This document shows positions 15,282-22,887 of a stretch of DNA of 64,000 bases, one piece after another. Every line of letters begins with the position of its first letter. The stretch's first letter is position 1. Origin of the DNA: Pseudomonadales bacterium (GTDB lineage: Bacteria; Pseudomonadota; Gammaproteobacteria; Pseudomonadales; Azotimanducaceae); assembly GCA_022827905.1 (NCBI GenBank), contig JAJEIQ010000054.1:62001-126000 (forward strand). The letters are read 5' to 3'. A program made the translations under genes and the position numbers. Under the pieces are notes generated by a model, which saw only the letters and a program-made list of their open reading frames with translations, had not been told where the DNA came from and searched no databases.

Positions 15282-17636
15282 TCAGGCGATTACAGGTGCG
15301 GGATTCACGTCGGCTTCGGCGAGAGGGTGCTTGCGCCTGCCCATGCTAACCGGCACGTCGTACAGGCGCCCCGGCGCAAATCGCGCCCAAAAGTGGCGCA
15401 GGCCCGGCACGATGACCCGCACCACCGGCATGCCTATGTCCGGCCGGGTCTGGTCCAGCACCAGGAACTCCAGGCCCTTGGCCTCAACCAGCGCACGGCA
15501 ATGCTCCACGTCATCGCGCAGGTCTGCGGATTCGATCACCGGATAGTGCGAGGCTTTCCTAAGCGGCGCATCCTCTGCCTGCGCCAGCCAGGGGCAGTTC
15601 GCGAGTCGAGCCGTCCGCCACCATTTTAGAGCCAGGGGATCGTCGATCATGGGCCGCCCTTGGCCCCCGCCCGGACGTGGCAGCCAGGTCAGGCACTGAT
15701 TGACCTCGCAAACCGCGCGCAGCGCTGCGATGCGCGCATCCGTGTGGGCGCCGGCACCGTAGATGATGTCCTCGGTTTCCGCGTCCGGCCTGCGGGAAAG
15801 TGCAACGAAGGCGGGAATGCCGATGTCGGAGGTTAGGTCGAGCATCCACAGCTCGCGCTCCGAGCGGCGGTAGTAGTCTTGGGCGGATGCTAGGAACGCA
15901 TCGCCGAAGCTTTCGAGATCGACGCCGGGCAGGGTCAGCTCGTTGTACCACCAGATGGCGAAGGCGTCGCGCTCCACCAGTTCGAAGAAGCCTTGCAGGA
16001 TGGCCTCCTCCAAGGTGTTGCCGGCGGCGCAGCCGTTGGAGTCGGCAATCAGGTCGGCCAGCCCGCGCTGTTCGGCGGACATGCCGTAGAGCGCGGAGGT
16101 CGGCAGGTAGCGATGCCGCTGCTGGGTGAGCGACCAAACCGGCGACCAGTCGATCTCCGTATCGTCTTCCAAGCGCGGCGGAACGATGTTGTACGGATGG
16201 CCCTGGGCGTTGATGCGTTCGGCGTTGTCCAACTGCGCATCGCTGAACAGTTGCGCTGCGTTGGGATGGATCGCCTCGTCGTCCTGGGCGAAGTCGATCA
16301 GCCGCTTGCGCACGCGGATCTCATCCCCATGCAGGGCACCGGAATAGCGTTCCAAGGCCTCGCACAGCGCACTGGCCTCGGATTGCTGGGGCGTGCTGCC
16401 CTTGCCGGCGCTCTTGCTGCGCAGGCTGCGCCGCAACGAACTCAAGCTCCGGCTGCGCACGGCGAGATTGCTGCCCGCCCAATGCACGTGCAGCCAAGCA
16501 TCGGATTCATCGGTGGTGCGCTTGAGCCAGGTCACGACGCCGCTGATCGGGCTCACCAAGTGACGATACTTCGCCAGCGTGGCTTCCGGGGCCACTGCGC
16601 GCGCCCCCCCGCTGCTGAAATGGGTTTTGGGACTTGACTGCAGTTGCAGCGGAACCGGGGGCCGGTCGGGGCGGCGCAACGCTTCGTCGCCGCAGTCCGC
16701 ACACTGGGGCCGGCGCATGACGCGATGCTGGGAACTGGCAAAGGTGCCCACGTTCATCGCGATGGCCCGTTCGTGGATGGGCGCCGCCTCATCGAGCACC
16801 AGCCATTTTGCGATCTCCGCCGCAATCAGGCCGCACAGCGCTTCGAGCACCACAGGCTCCGCCGCGAACGCCTTGAAGGCGGCCTCCTCGCCGGCAACAT
16901 TGCGCAGGAAGCTGTGCACCTCCCGGTGATTGCGCAGGCGGCTGGCGAGGCAGTTCCAGCAGGGGCCCTGTCGGTCCGCTCGAAAGACGGGGCCAAACAA
17001 CGGTTCGATGCCACGGGGCCGCACCAGCATCCAGGGCGCCTGTGCCTCAAGCTGGCGCCGGTTCACCGCACGAAGGCGTTCCTCGAGGTAGTCATCGCAA
17101 ACAAACACAGTGAGTTCCGGATCGTCGATCACCACTTGGGCACCGGATTGTTCGAGGTGTCGAGCGAGCCGGCCGTCGTCATGGGCGAGCGCGACGCGCG
17201 ATTCGGCCAGCCGCTGTTCCGCCCAGAGGGGCGTGGCGCCCAAGGAGGACCAGTAGGCCGCCCGGTTTGGATTCATGCCGTGCTCGGCGGAGACGACGTA
17301 GCCCTTCGCGGCGAGCAAAGCAATGGCCCCGCGCACCTCCGCCGCCTCGTGGCGACTCTCCAGGGCGGCCACAATCTCAGCTTGCCCTCGCTCGCCGTCG
17401 AGAAGCGGCAGCAGATCGCAATGCAGGCTGCCGTGCAGCAGCGTGTTGAATGATTCGGAAACCAGCAGCGTCCGCTTGTCGCTGATGACCTCGGCCCGCA
17501 GGTGGGGGGTAAGCACCGGAACCGCCACCAAGCCCCCATCGGTTGGGGTGGTTCGCCGCATGATCCCCTGAGGGGGGTGCGCGTCCTTCCGCGTTGCCGA
17601 TCCGCGCTCCTCTACTGGATCAGTCCGCCCCATCAA
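15282..17636 (-). CDS. YcaO cyclodehydratase fused to E1-like leader-binding domain (TOMM synthase)
   Basis: A 784-residue fusion. Residues about 40-330 are an E1/ThiF-like partner domain of TOMM systems that binds the leader; its zinc ligands appear as CWNC (226-229) and CADC (312-315). Residues about 355-784 are the YcaO domain, which uses ATP to convert Cys, Ser or Thr into azolines; ATP/Mg-binding motifs are SEASALCEALERYSG (419-433) and NGCAAGNTLEEAILQG, then ELVERDA (534-558). The C-terminus is NPAPVIA rather than the proline-rich PxPxP ending of many azoline-forming YcaOs. No separate FMN dehydrogenase is nearby, so rings may remain thiazolines. Its start overlaps the stop of the AlkB-GlnE gene by 4 bases. 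Confidence 0.9.
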   Translation of the reverse strand: MMGRTDPVEERGSATRKDAHPPQGIMRRTTPTDGGLVAVPVLTPHLRAEVISDKRTLLVSESFNTLLHGSLHCDLLPLLDGERGQAEIVAALESRHEAAEVRGAIALLAAKGYVVSAEHGMNPNRAAYWSSLGATPLWAEQRLAESRVALAHDDGRLARHLEQSGAQVVIDDPELTVFVCDDYLEERLRAVNRRQLEAQAPWMLVRPRGIEPLFGPVFRADRQGPCWNCLASRLRNHREVHSFLRNVAGEEAAFKAFAAEPVVLEALCGLIAAEIAKWLVLDEAAPIHERAIAMNVGTFASSQHRVMRRPQCADCGDEALRRPDRPPVPLQLQSSPKTHFSSGGARAVAPEATLAKYRHLVSPISGVVTWLKRTTDESDAWLHVHWAGSNLAVRSRSLSSLRRSLRSKSAGKGSTPQQSEASALCEALERYSGALHGDEIRVRKRLIDFAQDDEAIHPNAAQLFSDAQLDNAERINAQGHPYNIVPPRLEDDTEIDWSPVWSLTQQRHRYLPTSALYGMSAEQRGLADLIADSNGCAAGNTLEEAILQGFFELVERDAFAIWWYNELTLPGVDLESFGDAFLASAQDYYRRSERELWMLDLTSDIGIPAFVALSRRPDAETEDIIYGAGAHTDARIAALRAVCEVNQCLTWLPRPGGGQGRPMIDDPLALKWWRTARLANCPWLAQAEDAPLRKASHYPVIESADLRDDVEHCRALVEAKGLEFLVLDQTRPDIGMPVVRVIVPGLRHFWARFAPGRLYDVPVSMGRRKHPLAEADVNPAPVIA

Positions 17637-20005
17637 GCGGGCGCGACAAGGGCGTCGATTTCGGCGGCGGCGCGGGAGGCGGTTTCGCAGACCACCGAGC
17701 TCAACGCCTCGAAATCTTCGTGCCCGCAGGCGCTGGCGATCAGGGACTTGACCTTCGGGTGCGCCGCTCGGGCGTCGAAGCCTGCATCGCCCACGAGCCG
17801 CAGGATGCTCTGCAAGTCGCGGTACAGGGCGGCCGCCTCGGCCAGGGGTGGCCGCTCATGGAGCAACGCTGCCGCGGTCGGGGCCGTGTCTTGGGGTTCG
17901 GCTTCGCCTTCGGTCAGTTGTAGGAATCGCGCTGCCCGCTCGATGTCCAGAAGACCGCCGCGCATGCCCGCATAGGAGGACACGCCAGCATCCGCTCTGT
18001 TTGACGAAGGCTGACGCAAGCTCGCCAGAAGTGACGGGTCAGCGGCGCGTTCGGCCAGAATCTCTCGCCGGACCTCGGCAAGACGGGCGTCGATCTTCGC
18101 ATCGCCGGATTCAAATGCGCAACGCGTCCGGGTCAGATCAGGCCTCCCGGCGCCGTCGGCCAATTCGGAGAGCCGCAGGTCGCGGCAGGCATTCGATTCA
18201 GGGGGGATGGGCGAAAAAAGCAGGCTATCCGCCGCCAGGTCGGTCAAGGACTCGCGCAAGCGCTTGCACAGCTGTTCGTAGCCAGCCGCCCGAGCGCCGT
18301 CACGCACAAAGAGGATGTCCATCGACGCGCCGGGATGCACTTCCCGGCTGGCGAGATCGCCCAGGAACATCGCAGCGACCCCGCCCCCAAGCATGGGTCC
18401 CCGTCGATCGACGAAGTCGCCGACCACGGCGGCCAGCACCGAGGTGATCGAGGCTTCGGCTAGGTTGGAAAGTGCGCAGGTTGCCTCGGCGGGAGCCAAA
18501 TTGCCGCGCACCACGTGCATGCCGATCTGAAACGCCTTGTCGTTGGACCAGTTGCGCACGATCTCAGCGGTCTCCTTGCCGTTGACCGCCGGAATTTCAG
18601 CGATCAGTTCCCGCATTGCTTGAACATCCATTTCCAACGTCCAATAGAGCCGCACCAGTCCGCGGCGGGCGATGGATTCGGATTCCGGATCCGGCCCGAA
18701 TCCTTTCGGCAGGTCGATGTCCGTGAATTCTCGATCGTCGAGGTTGTCGAGCAGTTCTGGATTGCGCTCAATCCAGCTGGCGAGCCGGGGGGCGACGCCG
18801 AAGATTTCGATGATCGCGTCCAGGGCATCGGGCCGCGCTGCGGAAACCGGGCTGTCGTAGGCGCTCCAATCGTCGATCTCCGGATAAAAGTGTTGGCGCC
18901 AGTGATCAACCAGGGGGTCCATCTTCTCAAACCAGCGCTTTGGCCGAATCACGATGTTCATCATGTCGGCGTAGGTTCCCGGCAACTCGGGCGACGCATC
19001 GGGGCTTAGGGTCTGCAGCAGCGGATAGTGGCGCGATGCCATCGCGTGATGGTCCGCATGGCGCTGCATGTTGAAGAACATCCAATTGCTGAACTTCCAG
19101 TCGGCGCTCCAGGAATGGCGTGGCATCACCTTTTCCCATTGGCCGTTGGGCTGCCGCACCCGGCGCAGCCCATAGTGCTGCATGTAGTTGCTGATTTTCA
19201 TCGAGAAAACGCAGCCTAGGCCGAGGAAGGCGAAGACCAGAACGGCCCAGATTCCGCTCATCCAGAACACCAGCCCCCACCAGAACGCTAACCCTAAGCC
19301 GTAGCGCCAGAACGGATTGCTGTAGTGCCATCGCGACAGATGGCGCCGGGCTAGGCGTTCGCCGGCGACTTTCCAGGAATTGGTAAGGTTGCTGGCAACT
19401 TCCTTTGGGAAGTAGCGCCAGAAGCTCTCCCCCTTGGGTGCGGAGCCGAGATCATGAGGCGTGCCGACCTTGGCGTGGTGGATGTAGACATGCTCCGTGG
19501 CGTACTGCGGGTAGGAGGCAGAGGCCAGCAGAAACTCGGCGAGCCGCCTTTCCCAGTTGGAACGTCGGTGAATCAATTCGTGGCCGACCACGAACACGGC
19601 CTGCGCTTCCATGGTCAAAATGATCGCCAGGATCACGTCCTCCCAAAGGGCGAACGGATTGGCGACCAGAATCTGCCACAGGCCGAAAACGAGCGTCGGC
19701 GGCCACAGGAACGCCCAAGCCCAGACCGGCAGGTTGTGCCAGAGCAGGCGACGTTGGGGCGTGTGCGCCGGGTCCATGTTGCGCCCGTCCACGCCGAAGA
19801 CCCGGTCGAGCGGCCCCGCGACGCTCATGAACAGAAACGGCGCCAGCAACCACCAGCCGCCTTGGATCAGGGCGATGAAAAGCAACGGAAAAACGGCCAA
19901 CGGCAGGTAGTGGGGGAGCGCGTTGCCGATCGAAGGCTCGATGGGTGGGGCGTTTTCAGCCTGGTCCGGACTCAGGGCCCCCACTGCGGCTGCGTCTGGC
20001 GGCAT
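17633..20005 (-). CDS. Fusion protein: AlkB-type di-iron membrane hydroxylase + GlnE-like adenylyltransferase
   Basis: A 790-residue two-part protein. Residues about 30-350 are an alkane-hydroxylase-type integral membrane enzyme with all histidine boxes: HELIHRR (142-148), EHVYIHH (171-177), NYMQHYG (273-279) and NMQRHADHH (312-320), plus the typical TPHDLGSAPKGESFW. It should hydroxylate a hydrophobic chain using O2. Residues about 385-790 resemble glutamine synthetase adenylyltransferase GlnE: APRLASWIERNPELLD, ALSNLAEASI, then LGDLASREVHPGASMDILF and MRGGLLDIERAARFLQL. The GlnE active-site motif (GKLGGRE, SDxDL) is altered to GDLASRE and ASMDI, so one catalytic Asp appears lost. It overlaps ycaO by 4 bases. 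The fusion role is unknown; the tail may be a regulatory or binding module. Confidence 0.85.
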   Translation of the reverse strand: MPPDAAAVGALSPDQAENAPPIEPSIGNALPHYLPLAVFPLLFIALIQGGWWLLAPFLFMSVAGPLDRVFGVDGRNMDPAHTPQRRLLWHNLPVWAWAFLWPPTLVFGLWQILVANPFALWEDVILAIILTMEAQAVFVVGHELIHRRSNWERRLAEFLLASASYPQYATEHVYIHHAKVGTPHDLGSAPKGESFWRYFPKEVASNLTNSWKVAGERLARRHLSRWHYSNPFWRYGLGLAFWWGLVFWMSGIWAVLVFAFLGLGCVFSMKISNYMQHYGLRRVRQPNGQWEKVMPRHSWSADWKFSNWMFFNMQRHADHHAMASRHYPLLQTLSPDASPELPGTYADMMNIVIRPKRWFEKMDPLVDHWRQHFYPEIDDWSAYDSPVSAARPDALDAIIEIFGVAPRLASWIERNPELLDNLDDREFTDIDLPKGFGPDPESESIARRGLVRLYWTLEMDVQAMRELIAEIPAVNGKETAEIVRNWSNDKAFQIGMHVVRGNLAPAEATCALSNLAEASITSVLAAVVGDFVDRRGPMLGGGVAAMFLGDLASREVHPGASMDILFVRDGARAAGYEQLCKRLRESLTDLAADSLLFSPIPPESNACRDLRLSELADGAGRPDLTRTRCAFESGDAKIDARLAEVRREILAERAADPSLLASLRQPSSNRADAGVSSYAGMRGGLLDIERAARFLQLTEGEAEPQDTAPTAAALLHERPPLAEAAALYRDLQSILRLVGDAGFDARAAHPKVKSLIASACGHEDFEALSSVVCETASRAAAEIDALVAPA

Positions 20006-20072
20006 GGCTGCTTCTTCATTGCTTCCTTAAGTGGAATTGATCGTACCACCGGACAAGTAACCTGCCAATTGT

Positions 20073-21374
20073 TCAGGCGTTCAAGACATCGGCGAGACGC
20101 TCCAAGGCCTCGATGCAGAACGCGGAGGTTACGGATTCGGAGCCGTGGGCGAACTGCCCGACCACGCCCCACTTCAAGGCTTGGTCGCCGAATGCGAGCA
20201 GCTCGGGCCAGCTGCCGTCCTCGCGCTGCGGAGCGATGAGCGCCACCGTTGCCCGCTTCGCGTCGATGCGGTCTAGGCCTTCGATGTCGGCGAGCGCGGA
20301 GACGGCCTGCGCGGTCAGCAAAACGTTGCCGAATTCTCCTTGATTGTCGCGCAGGGCCAGGATTCCATCAAGAAGCGCAGGGCGCAGATGGTCGAGGGCG
20401 GGCCGTGCGCGAACTAGGGCGCGGGCAATTGCGTAGTAGGCCGTGACCCTGTCAGGATACCACTTGGAGGCGCCCTCCAGCTTGTCCTCGGCGATCATGG
20501 CTTCCAGCCACGTGCTGGCATCCCTTGTTTCGGGCCGGTCTCCCAAGTGGGCGATGACGTTCGCATTGACCACCGGGTCGGCCTCGATCCGAAACTCCGC
20601 CACCACATCGGGTTCGCCCTCCCCATGCATCCAAGTCATGAATCGGCCCTGCTCGTCCCGATTGGCCAGCATCGGGGCAACGTTCCTGCCCAGCGCAATC
20701 CAAGGGTGGGACGCAAGAACGAGGGAACACATGGCGGTGCTGTCCAGATCTGGGGGCAGATGACGGTAGTAGCGCCACAATCCGGGATGTTCCATCGTAT
20801 CGACCAGATAGGCCCGGGTGCGGGCGCACAGCGCCCGGGCCCGCTCTTCGTCGGAACGCTCCAAGGCCAGCGCGCACATCGCCGAAATGAAGGCGGGCCT
20901 TTCAAAGTGCCGGGGAATCTTCGGGTCGGCGACGTTGAATCGGATGCAGTGCCAGGCGCCGTTCTCAGCAACCGTCGATTCCAGGAATTCGAGGCCCCGG
21001 CGGATGCTGTTCCTGCCCTCCTTCGCCAGTGCGCCGGACGCCAGGGAACTCAAGCTGGCAGCGGCCGGGTTCACCCCAGGAGGACGAATCGGCGGTGCGG
21101 GGTCGTGCATGGTCCTCTTGAGGAACTCCAGAGAGGCCACGCCGGTTCGGGCCGCCTCCCGCTCCTCCTCGCTCCGCTTGCTCTTCGGCGGCAGCACCAA
21201 GTGCGTGACCGCATCGGTTTCCTCATGCACCTGAATCTCGTGGCCTTCGGCCAGCGTCACGCCGAGCTCCTGCTCAATGGCCGCTCTCGGCTCCGCGAGC
21301 AGGCGTTCGCGAAAGCCGCTGTCCGCCTCGGCCCTCGATGCGATGCGAGCTTCCGCGTCAATGGGCTTCTTCAT
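20073..21374 (-). CDS. NHLP-leader fused to terpene-cyclase-like (squalene/hopene cyclase superfamily) protein
   Basis: A 433-residue protein beginning with a full NHLP leader. From residue 21 to 78 it aligns without gaps to the RiPP precursor: FRERLLAEPR, IEQELGVT, IQVHE and HLVLPP sit at identical positions, and SEEEREAARTG ends at Gly78 just as TEEQLEAISAG does. After it, residues about 120-430 form an alpha-alpha toroid of the squalene cyclase/prenyltransferase superfamily, with repeat motifs ENGAW, NQGEFG and QREDGSW. DLDSTA (209-214) resembles the DxDDTA acid motif of class II terpene cyclases and keeps the middle Asp. The ATG at 21374 lies 42 bases from the divergent oxidase gene. It could cyclise a prenyl chain, or be a scaffold recruited by leader-binding enzymes. 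Confidence 0.82.
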   Translation of the reverse strand: MKKPIDAEARIASRAEADSGFRERLLAEPRAAIEQELGVTLAEGHEIQVHEETDAVTHLVLPPKSKRSEEEREAARTGVASLEFLKRTMHDPAPPIRPPGVNPAAASLSSLASGALAKEGRNSIRRGLEFLESTVAENGAWHCIRFNVADPKIPRHFERPAFISAMCALALERSDEERARALCARTRAYLVDTMEHPGLWRYYRHLPPDLDSTAMCSLVLASHPWIALGRNVAPMLANRDEQGRFMTWMHGEGEPDVVAEFRIEADPVVNANVIAHLGDRPETRDASTWLEAMIAEDKLEGASKWYPDRVTAYYAIARALVRARPALDHLRPALLDGILALRDNQGEFGNVLLTAQAVSALADIEGLDRIDAKRATVALIAPQREDGSWPELLAFGDQALKWGVVGQFAHGSESVTSAFCIEALERLADVLNA

Positions 21375-21385
21375 TGCTGTACTAT

Positions 21386-21408
21386 CCCAACCTTGGGTAG
21401 GGTGGGAG
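21386..21408. promoter_or_regulatory. Compact divergent control region with inverted repeat and RBS
   Basis: Only 42 bases separate the divergent start codons at 21374 and 21417. They contain the inverted repeat CCCAA-CC-TTGGG (21386-21397) and GGGAG (21404-21408), the ribosome-binding site for the + strand oxidase. The space is too small for two full promoters, so one or both must lie inside the opposing coding region, or overlap back-to-back on this repeat. Confidence 0.35.
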
Positions 21409-21416
21409 AGTATCCC

Positions 21417-22865
21417 ATGGTTGGTCCTGACACTCGTCCGACTCGCAATCAAGAACCCCGTCCGAACGCACCGAGCGTCCTAGTGGTGGGCGCGGGCGCG
21501 GCCGGGCTGGCGGCGGCTTGGACACTCGCTGCCCGCCGCCAGGACAGCAACTGCCGCATTCAGGTGCTGGAAGCTTCGGACAGGATCGGCGGGCGCATGT
21601 TCTGCGAAGAGGTCGATGGCTTCCACGTGTACGGCGGCGCCAGCGTCATCCATGAGTCCTTTGCAACCACCAGAGCGCTGGCCCGTGAACTGGATGTGGA
21701 ACTGCGGCCAGGCCCTAGGAAGAAGGGCGGCCAGGGCTACGCCAACGGCCGATTCTGGGGCCTGTACGTGGGCGGCTCGTTCAGGCAGACCTTGACGACC
21801 CTGCGCACCATGCTCTTTTCGCCGCAGCACTCGCTGGGCGGAAACCTTGAGTTCATGCGGCTGTTCTCGATGCTCAGGAAGCGCTCCGAGGATCTTGACT
21901 TCGAAGACCACTCCCGAATGCTGGACCTGGACACTGGCCAGAGCTTCGCCGAATTCGCCCGCGCCAATTCCCTTGGCCGATACCTGAGACAGGCGGGGGA
22001 GCTGGACCTCAACTGCTTCGCCGCGGCGAGTTCCGAGCAGGTGGGGGCCGCCTACGGCATGGCGCTGCTGTGGCTGTGGACCGTCAATCCGGCCACGCGC
22101 AGCTATTTGCCCAGGCAAGGCATCGGCGCGCTGGCCAAGGCGCTGGCCGATGCCTGCGCGGGCTTCATCCGCACGTCCACCCCGGTCGAGCGAATTGTCC
22201 TCGAAGATGGGAGAGCCAGAGGCGTCGTCACCGCCAGCGGGGAGAGCATCAGGGCCGATGCGGTCATTTGCGCCACCACGGCGTCAACCGCCGCGCGCAT
22301 CATGCCGCAACTGCCGGGGGAACTGCGGGCGGTCCTTGACCGGGTCAGCTACAGCGCCTGCTGCAACATCGCTTTCGGGCTCGATGCCAACATCCTGGCC
22401 GAAGGCTCCCACGCCGGGCTGTTCCCGCCTGGGTCCCCGACCTTTCTGACCATGGTCACCAATTTGGCAGCCACGACGCCGGACGCCGCGCCCTCTGGCA
22501 AGACCCTGGTTCATGCGTTGGTCATTGGCCAGCAGGCCCAAGCGCTCTTCGCCCTGAGCGACGATGAGGTCGCGCGCCGGGTGGTGGCGGAGATGCGCCG
22601 GTTCTTTCCGGCCATGCCCGAACGTCCCCGGTTCGCCAAGGTCTATCGCTGGCCGGAGGCAATCTGCCTTTCGCCCGGCGGCATGCTTAACGCTGTGCAT
22701 GAATTGCGCGCACGGCTGCATGAGTGCGCGCCGGGGCTGTTTCTGGCGGGCGACTACACGCGCCTGCCGTCCTTGAACGGCGCCATGAAAAGCGGGGTGG
22801 AGGCCACCGAGGCGAGCCTGTCTTACGTTGCCTCGGCTGCCGGTGGCGCGAAGGTGGGCAGCTGA
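21417..22865 (+). CDS. FAD-dependent amine oxidase / protoporphyrinogen-oxidase-like enzyme
   Basis: A 482-residue flavoenzyme with an N-terminal Rossmann FAD motif GAGAAGLAAAW (about 26-36), the ribose-binding EASDRIGGRM, and the C-terminal FAD-closing motif FLAGDYTRLPSLNGAMKSG typical of the amine oxidase/phytoene desaturase/HemG group. Such enzymes dehydrogenate amines, porphyrinogens or polyenes. The start at 21417 is supported by GGGAG eight bases upstream; the open frame extends further upstream but only as antisense of the cyclase-like gene. It is the sole + strand enzyme gene in this part and ends 22 bases from the converging exporter gene. It could desaturate a terpenoid tail or oxidise the peptide. 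Confidence 0.82.
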   Translation: MVGPDTRPTRNQEPRPNAPSVLVVGAGAAGLAAAWTLAARRQDSNCRIQVLEASDRIGGRMFCEEVDGFHVYGGASVIHESFATTRALARELDVELRPGPRKKGGQGYANGRFWGLYVGGSFRQTLTTLRTMLFSPQHSLGGNLEFMRLFSMLRKRSEDLDFEDHSRMLDLDTGQSFAEFARANSLGRYLRQAGELDLNCFAAASSEQVGAAYGMALLWLWTVNPATRSYLPRQGIGALAKALADACAGFIRTSTPVERIVLEDGRARGVVTASGESIRADAVICATTASTAARIMPQLPGELRAVLDRVSYSACCNIAFGLDANILAEGSHAGLFPPGSPTFLTMVTNLAATTPDAAPSGKTLVHALVIGQQAQALFALSDDEVARRVVAEMRRFFPAMPERPRFAKVYRWPEAICLSPGGMLNAVHELRARLHECAPGLFLAGDYTRLPSLNGAMKSGVEATEASLSYVASAAGGAKVGS

Positions 22866-22887
22866 CGAATTCAGGCTTGCGCCCGGA

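Noticed and set aside
19972-20019. A 15-codon frame (MKKQPCRQTQPQWGP) with AAGGAAG just before it, overlapping the start of the AlkB-GlnE gene.
   Set aside because: It lies in another frame across the hydroxylase start, has no leader features and no homology. It may aid coupled translation but I cannot support it as a peptide gene.
20547-21416. Long upstream extension of the amine-oxidase-like frame.
   Set aside because: It is antisense to the leader-cyclase gene and has no homology; GGGAG before 21417 marks the start.
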